This document shows positions 1 to 8,204 of a DNA stretch of 64,000 bases, piece by piece. The stretch is from Pseudomonas mandelii (lineage in GTDB: Bacteria > Pseudomonadota > Gammaproteobacteria > Pseudomonadales > Pseudomonadaceae), in NCBI RefSeq assembly GCF_900106065.1, contig NZ_LT629796.1, forward strand, positions 6,362,501 to 6,426,500, given 5' to 3'. A model generated the notes under the pieces. The model was not told the origin of the DNA, did not search any database, and saw nothing but the letters and a program-made list of their open reading frames with translations. The translations under genes and the position numbers were made by a program. The stretch's first letter is position 1. Each line of letters begins with the position of its first letter.

Positions 1-114
1 GTAGCTCTGCATCTGATCATCGAGAAGTGCATCGAACGTGCGCTCGACCGTTTGCAACCCCAGTACCAGGCCGACCGTCATCACCAGAAACAGCCCAAGA
101 AATAACCGCAGCAT
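1..114 (-). CDS. Sensor histidine kinase, N-terminal fragment (cut by window edge)
   Basis: Only the first 38 codons are in the window. The ATG at 114-112 follows the regulator stop codon directly (TAA then ATG), so the two are co-transcribed and probably translationally coupled. The visible part begins MLRLFLGLFLVMTVGLVLGL, a single hydrophobic segment typical of the first membrane helix of an inner-membrane sensor kinase, followed by a charged periplasmic start. The kinase assignment rests on this helix and on adjacency to an OmpR-type regulator. No catalytic domain is visible. An RstB-like kinase is an inference from the RstA-like partner. Confidence 0.6.
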   Translation of the reverse strand, partial: MLRLFLGLFLVMTVGLVLGLQTVERTFDALLDDQMQSY

Positions 115-822
115 TTACAGCTCCCACGCAAACGGATTGAACAGGTAACCCTTGCCCCAGATGGTCTTGATGCACACCGGTTCGCGCGGGTTGTCCTTGA
201 GCTTGCCGCGCAACTTGCTGATGTAGACGTCGACACTGCGGTTGAGGCCGTCAAACGCAATACCGCGCATGCGGTTGAGGATGTCATCGCGGGACAGAAC
301 CTTGCCGGCAGCGCTGGCCAGCAACCACAGCAGTTCGAATTCCATGGTGGTCATTTCGATGACCTCCCCCGCCAACCGCACTTCGCGACAGCTGCGGTCG
401 ATGCTCAGGTTGCCGAATTCCAGGGCGCTGCACACGCCGCTGTCCGGCGCCTGACGCCGTTGCAACGCACGCAGGCGGGCCAGCAATACAGGCGGTTTGA
501 TTGGTTTGATCACGTAGTCGTCGGCACCGGACTCCAGGCCGAGGATGTGATCGAGGTCATCTTCCTTGGCCGTCAGGATGACGATCGGCGTGTCGGACAC
601 GCTGCGGATCTCGCGGCACACGTGCAGGCCGCTCTGCCCCGGCAGCATCAGGTCGAGCACGACGATTTTCGGTTTGAATTCGAGGAACGCGGCCAACGCG
701 AGGTCGCCGCGGTGAACCTGGCGGACCTCAAAGCCATGTTGGGACAGGAAATGCGCGATCAGCCCGGCGAGCTTCTCGTCGTCTTCCACCAGCAATACTT
801 TGCCAAAACCCAGGTTATCCAT
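115..822 (-). CDS. OmpR/PhoB-family response regulator (RstA-like)
   Basis: A cytoplasmic two-component regulator of about 235 residues. The N-terminal receiver domain shows the acidic pair in LLVEDD (residues 13-15), the phospho-acceptor Asp57 in VLDLMLPG and the conserved Lys106 in DDYVIKP. The C-terminal winged helix ends in the usual SVDVYISKLRGKL and KTIWGKGYLF motifs. I chose the ATG at 822 because it puts the phospho-Asp at the family's usual position. An in-frame ATG at 861 is possible, and the longest reading frame starts with TTG inside a terminator hairpin, so it is rejected. The kinase gene follows immediately. The RstA-like label is a family impression, and the target genes are unknown. 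Confidence 0.85.
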   Translation of the reverse strand: MDNLGFGKVLLVEDDEKLAGLIAHFLSQHGFEVRQVHRGDLALAAFLEFKPKIVVLDLMLPGQSGLHVCREIRSVSDTPIVILTAKEDDLDHILGLESGADDYVIKPIKPPVLLARLRALQRRQAPDSGVCSALEFGNLSIDRSCREVRLAGEVIEMTTMEFELLWLLASAAGKVLSRDDILNRMRGIAFDGLNRSVDVYISKLRGKLKDNPREPVCIKTIWGKGYLFNPFAWEL

Positions 823-901
823 AACGACCGTCTGCCAACCCTTGTTAGAAGTGGGCGGCATTATGGCGCCAATCGGTGACGGGACGGTGATGACGGGCAG
901 C

Positions 902-927
902 AAAAACCGGCCTCGAGGGCCGGTTTT
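902..927. terminator. Rho-independent terminator between miaE and the regulator
   Basis: A ten-base-pair stem (A/T outer pairs, CCGGCC/GGCCGG inner) around a five-base loop, with an A-run on one side and a T-run on the other, so it can act in both directions. It lies just downstream of miaE on the minus strand and isolates the response regulator from it. Confidence 0.8.
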
Positions 928-998
928 CAGTGATCTTTCATACTCTTAAGAGTTTTTAACAATTCAGTCGCAAAAGATTGCAACGCGCGGAGGGCGAA

Positions 999-1607
999 TC
1001 ACGCCGATGCCGGGACACCGCTGTGAAAACGGAACTCCACGTCCGGCGACTCGATCAGTTCCTGCTCGGCGGCACGGACCCGGTCAATGACTTGCGCAAC
1101 ATCCTTGGCATCACCGTACTGGTAAGCGAGTTTCAGGTAACCCTGGAAATGCCGCGCTTCGCTCTTCAGCAAGCCGAAATAGAACTTGCCCAGTTCTTCG
1201 TCCAGATGCGGTACCAGCGCCTCGAAACGCTCGCAGCTGCGGGCTTCGATAAATGCGCCGACCACCAGCGTGTCCACCAGCTTGACCGGCTCGTGGCTGC
1301 GCACCACTTTGCGCAGGCCCGAGGCATAACGCCCGGCGGACAGCTGACGCAGCTCGATCTTGCGCTTTTTCATCAGGCGCATGACCTGCTCGTGATGCAC
1401 CAGCTCTTCCCGGGCCAGGCGCGACATCAGGTTGATCAGGTCGACATGGGAGTGATACTTGGCGATCAGGCTCAACGCCGTGCTGGCCGCCTTGAACTCA
1501 CAGTTCTTGTGGTCGATCAGCAAGGTGTCCTGATCGGCAAGCGCGGCCTGGACCCAGCCATCGGGGGTTCGGCAGCCGAGGAACTCGTGAATTTCGGGAA
1601 GGATCAT
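999..1607 (-). CDS. miaE: tRNA-(ms2io6A37) hydroxylase MiaE
   Basis: Non-haem di-iron monooxygenase that hydroxylates the isopentenyl group of ms2i6A at position 37 of tRNAs reading UNN codons. The 202-residue protein is all-helical and carries the carboxylate/His iron-ligand pattern of the family: an EFKAAS segment, the AREELVHHEQV helix and a later SEARHFQGY helix. The start chosen is the ATG at 1607 (MILPEIHEFLGC); a GTG three codons upstream is the alternative. It is transcribed alone and ends at the terminator at 902-927. Length and motifs match the family throughout. Confidence 0.92.
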   Translation of the reverse strand: MILPEIHEFLGCRTPDGWVQAALADQDTLLIDHKNCEFKAASTALSLIAKYHSHVDLINLMSRLAREELVHHEQVMRLMKKRKIELRQLSAGRYASGLRKVVRSHEPVKLVDTLVVGAFIEARSCERFEALVPHLDEELGKFYFGLLKSEARHFQGYLKLAYQYGDAKDVAQVIDRVRAAEQELIESPDVEFRFHSGVPASA

Positions 1608-1768
1608 GGGGCTCACGGAATAAAAGGTCTGAATCGAAGGGCGCCGATTATACCGGCCTGCCGCCAGACCACCAGTCGCCGCCGTTGATATGCATCAAGT
1701 ACCGGGTTGGCGGCGACCAACTATAGTTGTCCAACGCAGTATTTTTTACCTTCCTGGAGATCCCGATC

Positions 1769-2632
1769 ATGCAAGCCATTCGCAGCATCCTGGTGGTCAT
1801 CGAACCCGAACACTCGGAAAGCCTGGCGCTCAAACGGGCCAAACTGATTGCAGGCGTGACCCAGGCGCATCTGCATCTGCTGGTGTGCGATCGCAAGCAT
1901 GACCACAGCGGCATGTTGGGCGTGCTCAAGGCGGCACTGTTGCAGGACGGCTACAGCGTCACCACCGAGCAGGCCTGGAATGAGAGCCTGCATGAAACCA
2001 TCGTCGATGTGCAGCAGGCGGAAGGCTGCGGGCTGGTGATCAAACAGCATTACCCCGACAGCCCGTTGAAAAAAGCCCTGCTGACCCCGGCGGACTGGAA
2101 ACTGCTGCGTTATTGCCCGACGCCGGTGCTGCTGGTGAAAACCTCTAAACCGTGGACCGGCGGGGTCATTCTCGCGGCCATTGACGTCGGCAATGCCGAT
2201 GGCGAACACCGCACGTTGCACGCCACCATCGTCGATCACGGTTACGACATCGCCAGCCTGGCCAAGGCCAAACTGCACGTGGTCAGTGCCCATCCGTCAC
2301 CGATGCTGTCGGCGGCGGACCCTACGCTGCAGCTCAGCGAAACCATCGAGGAGCGCTATCGCGAGCAGTGCAAGGCCTTTCAGGCCGAGTTCGATATCGA
2401 TGATGATCACCTGCACATCGAGGAAGGTCCGGCGGATGTATTGATTCCGTTCATGGTGCACAAGCTGCAGGCGGCGGTGACGGTGATTGGCACTGTTGCG
2501 CGGTCCGGGTTGTCCGGAGCGTTGATCGGGAATACGGCGGAAGTGGTGCTGGATGCGGTGGAGAGCGATGTGCTGGTGCTGAAGCCGGATACGATCATGG
2601 ATCATCTGGAGGAGATTGTGACGCAGCATTGA
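1769..2632 (+). CDS. Tandem UspA-domain universal stress protein
   Basis: A 287-residue cytoplasmic protein with two UspA folds in tandem, similar in layout to UspE. The first domain starts at MQAIRSILVVIEP. The second begins near residue 150 and ends with the ATP-binding loop pattern G-x2-G-x9-G-(S/T), read as GTVARSGLSGALIGNTAE, and the closing strand DVLVLKP. The start at 1769 follows a TCCTGGAGA ribosome-binding site; the open frame continues upstream but has no such site. Universal stress proteins of this type respond to growth arrest and low oxygen in pseudomonads; the specific role here is not shown. Confidence 0.9.
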   Translation: MQAIRSILVVIEPEHSESLALKRAKLIAGVTQAHLHLLVCDRKHDHSGMLGVLKAALLQDGYSVTTEQAWNESLHETIVDVQQAEGCGLVIKQHYPDSPLKKALLTPADWKLLRYCPTPVLLVKTSKPWTGGVILAAIDVGNADGEHRTLHATIVDHGYDIASLAKAKLHVVSAHPSPMLSAADPTLQLSETIEERYREQCKAFQAEFDIDDDHLHIEEGPADVLIPFMVHKLQAAVTVIGTVARSGLSGALIGNTAEVVLDAVESDVLVLKPDTIMDHLEEIVTQH

Positions 2633-2656
2633 GATTTGCGGCGTCGGGTAGTACGC

Positions 2657-2749
2657 CTTCGCGGGCAAGCCTCGCTCCTACAGGGTTTGTGTTGATCACA
2701 CCCGTTGTGTACGACACACCCCCTGTAGGAGCGAGGCTTGCCCGCGAAG
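2657..2749. repeat. REP pair (REPIN), CTTCGCGGGCAAGCC class
   Basis: Two inverted copies of a roughly 29-base REP sequence (2657-2685 and 2721-2749) separated by about 35 bases, able to fold into a long hairpin. The same class recurs at 23301, 29636, 38056 and 51342. It lies between the convergent stress-protein and DUF1289 genes. Confidence 0.92.
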
Positions 2750-2759
2750 CACTTAATGT

Positions 2760-3230
2760 TCAGCCGCCAAAAGCGTCTTTCAGAAACCCCGGCGCAATGT
2801 AGCGCTGATAATGCGCCTCAGAGAGCAAAAAGAATTCCCGATCAATGGCGTCACGCAATTCCGGCAGGTTCCAGTCGCGAAACTCCGGCATCAGCACCAT
2901 CCCGTAGGCTTCCAGGTTATTGATGACCCGCGCACCACGGGCGATCAGCTGATAAGCCCAGCAATACTCGGATTGATGCGGCACAAAGCGGATCTTGCGC
3001 TGCTCCAGTTGCAAGCGCAGGCGCTGCGGGTCGAAAATTTCCAGCTTGCTGGCCATCACCTGGGACAACAACTGCTCAAGACGCAGCCACACCGCGCGCT
3101 TTTCCTCCTCGTTGTAACCATTCCAGTTGATCACTTCATGGTGGAAACGCTTGCAGCCACGGCACACCAGATCACCGTAAACAGTGGAACAGAGGCCGAC
3201 GCAGGGGGTCTTGATGGTCTGATTGGGCAT
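2760..3230 (-). CDS. DUF1289 domain-containing protein
   Basis: A 156-residue protein of unknown function. The N-terminal 50 residues are the DUF1289 domain, with the cysteine pattern CVGLCSTVYGDLVCRGCKRF (four Cys, probably metal-binding) followed by a WNGYNEEEKRAVW segment. The rest has no motif I recognise and is longer than minimal DUF1289 proteins. It is convergent with the stress-protein gene across a REPIN and divergent from acnB, a neighbourhood common in Pseudomonas. No signal peptide or membrane helix is seen, so it is probably cytoplasmic. Confidence 0.85.
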   Translation of the reverse strand: MPNQTIKTPCVGLCSTVYGDLVCRGCKRFHHEVINWNGYNEEEKRAVWLRLEQLLSQVMASKLEIFDPQRLRLQLEQRKIRFVPHQSEYCWAYQLIARGARVINNLEAYGMVLMPEFRDWNLPELRDAIDREFFLLSEAHYQRYIAPGFLKDAFGG

Positions 3231-3638
3231 AGGTCAGGAGGACACGGGAAAGCAGAACAGGCCGGCATGTTAGCCCTTTGTCTAACATTGATCACCCCTC
3301 AATCTTGAGGGGCCAACTTACCTTTAATTTTTTTTTGCCGTAGAATCAGCCAGCCTTTTAAGGCGCCAATGTCCGTTAGAAGCTGTTTTCAAAGCGTCAC
3401 GAGCACAGTCGTTCCTTCAGAGCGGAGTTGGCGAAGGGTTTTTCCAGCGGGGAAAAGCTCTACGCCAACCCTCATCAGCTCCCCGTTCTGCAGGCGTAAA
3501 ACTTTGAAAGCAGCTTCTGTAAGGAATTGTCGGTAATTCTGGCTAAGTGGCCCACAACGCCACGCAGCGCATGAGTACGGCAATTTCGGGATGAGCGTCC
3601 CGGACACCCATTTGGGACCACTGATGAGGGTAATAACT
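3231..3638 (+). promoter_or_regulatory. Structured 5' leader of acnB
   Basis: A roughly 400-base gap without a gene. A possible -10 (TAGAAT) is at 3341-3346. Downstream, four nested helices can be drawn: P1 3378-3394 with 3502-3518 (17 pairs, one G-U), P2 3418-3425 with 3483-3490, P3 3427-3433 with 3463-3469, and P4 3440-3445 with 3451-3456 around a five-base loop. A further small hairpin (3597-3601 with 3614-3618) sits just before the GAGGG ribosome-binding site at 3626-3630. Pairing is seen in the sequence; a regulatory role is inferred from the nesting and the position before an iron-sulfur TCA-cycle enzyme. Confidence 0.6.
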
Positions 3639-6248
3639 GTGCTTGAAGCCTACCGCAAACATATCGAAGAGCGTGCAGCACTGGGTATCGTTCCCCAGCC
3701 GCTAAACGCCGAACAAACTGCAGGCCTGGTCGAGCTGCTGAAGAATCCCCCGGCTGGCGAAGAAGCTTTCCTCGTTGACCTGATCACCAATCGCATTCCG
3801 CCAGGCGTGGACGAAGCAGCCTATGTAAAGGCCGGTTTCCTGTCTGCCCTCGCCAAAGGCGAAGCAACCTCCCCTCTGATCGACAAGAAACGCGCTGTTG
3901 AACTGCTCGGCACCATGCAGGGCGGCTACAACATCGTGACTCTGGTCAATCTGCTGGACGACGCCGAACTGGCGCCAGTCGCTGCCAAAGAACTCAAGCA
4001 CACCCTGCTGATGTTCGACGCGTTCCACGACGTCGCTGAAAAAGCCAAGAACGGCAACGTACACGCTAAAGGCGTGCTGCAATCCTGGGCTGACGGCGAG
4101 TGGTTCAAGAACCGCCCTGTGCTGGCCGACAAGATCAGCCTGCGCGTGTTCAAGGTCACCGGCGAAACCAACACCGACGACCTGTCCCCTGCTCCGGACG
4201 CCTGGTCCCGCCCGGACATCCCGCTGCACGCCCTCGCCATGCTGAAAATGGCCCGTGAAGGCATCGTGCCTGACGCCCAGGGCGTCACCGGTCCGATGAA
4301 GCAGATCGAAGAAATGCGCGGTCAAGGCTTCCCGATCGCCTACGTCGGTGACGTGGTCGGTACCGGTTCTTCGCGTAAGTCCGCCACCAACTCGGTGCTG
4401 TGGTTCTTCGGTGACGACGTACCTTTCGTGCCGAACAAGCGTGCCGGCGGTTTCTGCTTCGGCAGCAAAATCGCTCCGATCTTCTACAACACCATGGAAG
4501 ATGCCGGCGCACTGCCAATCGAATTCGACGTGACCAACATGCACATGGGCGACGTGATCGACCTGTACCCGCATGCTGGCAAAGTCTGCAAACACGGCAC
4601 TGACGAAGTCCTGACCACCTTCGAAATGAAGACCCCGGTACTGTTGGACGAAGTTCGTGCTGGCGGCCGTATTCCGCTGATCATCGGTCGCGGCCTGACC
4701 GACAAGGCACGTGCCGAACTGGGCCTGGGCCCTACCGACCTGTTCAAACTGCCTGAAGCGCCTGTCGACACCGGCAAAGGCTTCACCCTGGCACAGAAAA
4801 TGGTCGGCAAGGCGTGCGGTCTGCCAGAAGGCAAAGGCGTTCGTCCTGGCACCTACTGCGAACCGAAGATGACCACCGTCGGCTCTCAGGACACCACCGG
4901 TCCTATGACCCGTGACGAACTGAAAGACCTGGCGTGCCTGGGCTTCTCGACCGATCTGGTGATGCAGTCCTTCTGCCACACCGCGGCCTATCCAAAGCCG
5001 ATCGACGTGACCACCCACCACACCCTGCCAGACTTCATCATGACCCGCGGCGGCGTTTCCCTGCGTCCGGGCGACGGCATCATCCACAGCTGGCTGAACC
5101 GCATGCTGCTGCCGGACACCGTCGGTACCGGTGGTGACTCGCACACCCGCTTCCCGATGGGCATTTCGTTCCCGGCCGGTTCTGGCCTGGTAGCGTTCGC
5201 CGCCGCCACTGGCGTCATGCCGCTGGACATGCCGGAATCGATCCTGGTGCGCTTCAAAGGCAAAATGCAACCGGGCGTCACCCTGCGTGACCTGGTTCAC
5301 GCCATTCCTTACTTCGCGATTCAGGCTGGCCTGTTGACCGTTGAGAAGAAAGGCAAAAAGAACGCCTTCTCCGGTCGCATCCTGGAAATCGAAGGCCTGG
5401 ACAACCTGAGCATCGAACAAGCTTTCGAGCTGTCCGACGCCTCGGCTGAACGTTCGGCTGCCGGTTGCACCATCAAGCTGTCGAAAGAATCCATCACCGA
5501 GTACCTGAACTCCAACATCACCCTGCTGCGCTGGATGATCGGTGAAGGCTACGGCGATGCGCGTACCCTGGAACGTCGTGCTCAAGCGATGGAAGCCTGG
5601 GTTGCCAACCCTGAGCTGATGGTTGCCGATGCTGACGCCGAATACGCTGAAATCATCGAAATCGACCTGGCCGACATCAAAGAGCCTGTGCTCTGCGCGC
5701 CAAACGATCCGGACGACGCCCGTCTGCTGTCCAGCGTTGCTGGCGAGAAGATCGACGAAGTGTTCATCGGTTCGTGCATGACCAACATCGGTCACTTCCG
5801 CGCTGCCGGTAAACTGCTGGATCAGGTCAAAGGTCAGCTTCCAACCCGTCTGTGGCTGTCGCCGCCGACCAAGATGGACGCTCACCAGCTGACCGAAGAA
5901 GGCTACTACGGCATCTACGGCAAGGCCGGCGCTCGCATGGAAATGCCAGGCTGCTCGCTGTGCATGGGTAACCAGGCACGTGTAGAGCCGAACTCCACCG
6001 TGGTGTCGACATCGACCCGTAACTTCCCGAACCGTCTGGGTGACGGCGCGAACGTCTACCTGGCCTCGGCGGAGCTGGCGTCCGTTGCTTCCATCCTGGG
6101 TCGCCTGCCGACCGTCGAGGAGTACATGGAATACGCTGGCAAGATCGACAGCATGGCGGCCGACGTTTACCGCTACCTGTCCTTCGACCAGATCGCCGAG
6201 TTCCGTGAAGCTGCTGCGAACGCCAACATCCCGGTCGTTCAAGCCTAA
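3639..6248 (+). CDS. acnB: Aconitate hydratase B
   Basis: The main TCA-cycle aconitase, interconverting citrate and isocitrate with a [4Fe-4S] cluster; it can also hydrate 2-methyl-cis-aconitate in the methylcitrate cycle. The start is a GTG at 3639, giving [20 protein letters not shown], the usual AcnB N-terminus, nine bases after GAGGG. The open frame upstream is leader. The 869-residue length is normal. The order is the N-terminal HEAT-like domain, the swivel domain, then the catalytic domains. Cluster ligands are Cys713 (GSCMTN), Cys772 and Cys775 (PGCSLCMGN), the equivalents of E. coli 710, 769 and 772. It is a single-gene unit ending at the terminator at 6264. Confidence 0.98.
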   Translation: MLEAYRKHIEERAALGIVPQPLNAEQTAGLVELLKNPPAGEEAFLVDLITNRIPPGVDEAAYVKAGFLSALAKGEATSPLIDKKRAVELLGTMQGGYNIVTLVNLLDDAELAPVAAKELKHTLLMFDAFHDVAEKAKNGNVHAKGVLQSWADGEWFKNRPVLADKISLRVFKVTGETNTDDLSPAPDAWSRPDIPLHALAMLKMAREGIVPDAQGVTGPMKQIEEMRGQGFPIAYVGDVVGTGSSRKSATNSVLWFFGDDVPFVPNKRAGGFCFGSKIAPIFYNTMEDAGALPIEFDVTNMHMGDVIDLYPHAGKVCKHGTDEVLTTFEMKTPVLLDEVRAGGRIPLIIGRGLTDKARAELGLGPTDLFKLPEAPVDTGKGFTLAQKMVGKACGLPEGKGVRPGTYCEPKMTTVGSQDTTGPMTRDELKDLACLGFSTDLVMQSFCHTAAYPKPIDVTTHHTLPDFIMTRGGVSLRPGDGIIHSWLNRMLLPDTVGTGGDSHTRFPMGISFPAGSGLVAFAAATGVMPLDMPESILVRFKGKMQPGVTLRDLVHAIPYFAIQAGLLTVEKKGKKNAFSGRILEIEGLDNLSIEQAFELSDASAERSAAGCTIKLSKESITEYLNSNITLLRWMIGEGYGDARTLERRAQAMEAWVANPELMVADADAEYAEIIEIDLADIKEPVLCAPNDPDDARLLSSVAGEKIDEVFIGSCMTNIGHFRAAGKLLDQVKGQLPTRLWLSPPTKMDAHQLTEEGYYGIYGKAGARMEMPGCSLCMGNQARVEPNSTVVSTSTRNFPNRLGDGANVYLASAELASVASILGRLPTVEEYMEYAGKIDSMAADVYRYLSFDQIAEFREAAANANIPVVQA

Positions 6249-6255
6249 CGCTGCA

Positions 6256-6306
6256 ACGCAATAAAAAACGCCGCCCATCGTGAGATGAGCGGCGTTTTTT
6301 TATGCC
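6256..6306. terminator. Bidirectional terminator after acnB (left copy of a duplicated sequence)
   Basis: An AAAAAACGCCGC stem paired with GCGGCGTTTTTT around a short ATC/GAT-extended loop, between convergent acnB and the SulP gene. A 51-base copy of the whole element, 47 of 51 identical by eye, is at 8112-8162 on the other side of the SulP gene. Confidence 0.9.
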
Positions 6307-6328
6307 CGCAAGCCCGCTACCACAGGGG

Positions 6329-7990
6329 TTATGTGGATGGCTTGAGGGCTTGTTGCACCGCGCCGTCGACGCTCAGGCCACTCAGAATCACCTGCTCCAT
6401 TTCCTGCGTCGGTAACCGTGCAAGCACCGCTTTGGCTTCGTGCTTGAGCCGCGCCAGGATCAACAGCATGTCCAGCGCCCGCACCTGCATAAAGAACGCT
6501 TCCAGCGCTTCGATACTGGTGCCGTCCAGATCGGGGGATTCTTCCAGGCTGAGAATGATCGTATGCACCGGCGGCTCCGCGTGCCGGGCCAGGTGCAGCG
6601 CGCCACTCAGAATGCGCTCCACGTTCGCGAAAAACAGCGCCTCGCTGGGCCTCACGATCAGCACGCCGGGGATTGCCCGGGCATCGGGATGGCGCTGCAG
6701 GTCGACATAATCATGGCCGTTACCCATTTGCCCCAGCACTTGAATATCCGCCGAAGACATCTGCTTGAGCATCAGCACCACGCTGATCACCACCGCCACC
6801 AGCAAGCCGTCCAGCACGCCAAGCACCAACACGGCGGCCACCGCGCAGATCACCAGCAAGCGGTCGCGACGCCAGATGAAATACCGACCCAATGGCTGCA
6901 GGCTCAAGCCGCGCGCCAGTGCATGAATGACGATGGCCGCCAGCACCGGTTCGGGCGTCAAGGCAATCCAGGGCAACACGGTCAAGACAATCAGCAACAC
7001 CACCCCCGCCGCAACCACACCGGCCAGGCGTGAACCGGCACCGGCCGCCTCATTGGCCGACGTCGCGGAGTAACCGGCGCCGCTCGGCATGCCGTGGAAC
7101 AGGCCTGACAGCAGATTGGCCGCCCCGAGGGCCAGCAGATCGCGGTTCGAGGAAACCCGGTCGCCATGCTTGAGTGCAAACGAGGTAATCGATCCATAGG
7201 ATTCGGCATACAGAATCATCACCATGGCAAACGCCAATTCCCCCAGGTGCAGCCAGTCGGCAAACGGCAGCACCGGCAGCCGGGGCACTTCAAGGCTCAG
7301 GTCGATCACACCGATCAGTTTCACTCCGTAGGCCGGCAGGTTCAGCCATTGGCCGGCGGCAATGCCGAGCGCCACCACCAGCAAGCCTCCCGGTAATCGC
7401 CGAAAACGTGCGCACACCCACAACACCAGCAGCGCCACCGCGGCGACCAGCAAGCCAACCCGATTCCACTGCGCCCACTGCTCCAGCAGTTGCGGCAGGA
7501 AACGGATCAGGTTGCCGTTGCTCAAGTGCACGTCAACGATGCTCGCCAGTTGCTTGAGGATGATGGTCACGGCCAGGCCCAATGCAAAGCCGCGCAGTAC
7601 CGGTTTGGCGATAAATGACGTCACGCGGCCAAGCTTGAACAGTCCGGCCAACAGGAAGAAACCACCCGTCACCAGCACCAGGCCGATCGCCAGCGTCATG
7701 CGCAGCCCCGAATCACCGTTGGCCAGCGTGGCGGTGGCGGCGGCCAGCACCGCTGCCGAAGATGAAGTCGCGGATACAATGGCAAAACGGCTGGTGCCGA
7801 ACAGTCCGTAGCACAGCAACCCGGCAAACAGCGCAATCACCCCGGCCTGGGGCGGCAACGCCGCAATGCTGGAATAGGCAACGGCCTCGGGCAACAACAA
7901 ACCGGCAATCGACACACCGGCCATAACGTCGAGCCAACGGTTGGGCGTATCGGCACGGGGTTGCACCGATGCGCCGGGGGCACCTGCCAT
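6329..7990 (-). CDS. SulP-family anion transporter with STAS domain
   Basis: An inner-membrane anion transporter of the SulP/SLC26 family, 553 residues. The first helix carries the family signature region (AGLLLPEAVAYSSIAALPP). About ten to twelve hydrophobic segments fill residues 25-410. A C-terminal STAS domain (about 430-545) contains the SLEESPDLDGTSIEALEAF stretch typical of anti-sigma-antagonist-like folds. Sulfate, bicarbonate or a dicarboxylate are all possible substrates, and the sequence does not decide. The start at 7990 follows CTGGAGA. The gene is bracketed by duplicated terminators, suggesting later arrival between acnB and the permease. Confidence 0.88.
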   Translation of the reverse strand: MAGAPGASVQPRADTPNRWLDVMAGVSIAGLLLPEAVAYSSIAALPPQAGVIALFAGLLCYGLFGTSRFAIVSATSSSAAVLAAATATLANGDSGLRMTLAIGLVLVTGGFFLLAGLFKLGRVTSFIAKPVLRGFALGLAVTIILKQLASIVDVHLSNGNLIRFLPQLLEQWAQWNRVGLLVAAVALLVLWVCARFRRLPGGLLVVALGIAAGQWLNLPAYGVKLIGVIDLSLEVPRLPVLPFADWLHLGELAFAMVMILYAESYGSITSFALKHGDRVSSNRDLLALGAANLLSGLFHGMPSGAGYSATSANEAAGAGSRLAGVVAAGVVLLIVLTVLPWIALTPEPVLAAIVIHALARGLSLQPLGRYFIWRRDRLLVICAVAAVLVLGVLDGLLVAVVISVVLMLKQMSSADIQVLGQMGNGHDYVDLQRHPDARAIPGVLIVRPSEALFFANVERILSGALHLARHAEPPVHTIILSLEESPDLDGTSIEALEAFFMQVRALDMLLILARLKHEAKAVLARLPTQEMEQVILSGLSVDGAVQQALKPST

Positions 7991-8111
7991 AAAGCGTCTC
8001 CAGAGAAAGGGTCAATCTGCGGCAAACGGTCTACGACGCGCTGATGCAGCCGCAAGCTTAGCCGCTAATCCTGGGGGACGGGTGCGCTGGATCAGGGGTG
8101 TGCGTTCTTCT

Positions 8112-8162
8112 ACGCAATAAAAAACGCCGCCCATCGAAAGATGAGCAGCGTTTATTTATGCC
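8112..8162. terminator. Terminator of the permease gene (right copy of the duplicated sequence)
   Basis: Second copy of the element at 6256-6306. It differs at four visible positions, including one in the stem (GCGGCG to GCAGCG) and one in the plus-strand T-run. Read on the minus strand it keeps an unbroken T-run, so it still fits as the terminator of the permease gene upstream of it. Confidence 0.75.
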
Positions 8163-8204
8163 TGATCGTTCCCCCGCCCCGCGTGGGAATGATCAAAGCA
8201 GTGC

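Noticed and set aside
823..903. N-terminal extension of the response regulator from a TTG at 903
   Set aside because: The TTG lies in the terminator hairpin at 902-927, and the extension would put the phospho-Asp at residue 84 instead of about 55.
3591..3638. ATG at 3591 as acnB start
   Set aside because: It adds 16 residues absent from the family. The GTG at 3639 has a well-spaced GAGGG and gives the standard N-terminus.
3702..6278. An 858-codon open frame antisense to acnB
   Set aside because: A shadow of the highly biased codons of acnB. Its translation is low-complexity and has no start site; similar long antisense frames lie opposite the antiporter, iolD and iolA genes.
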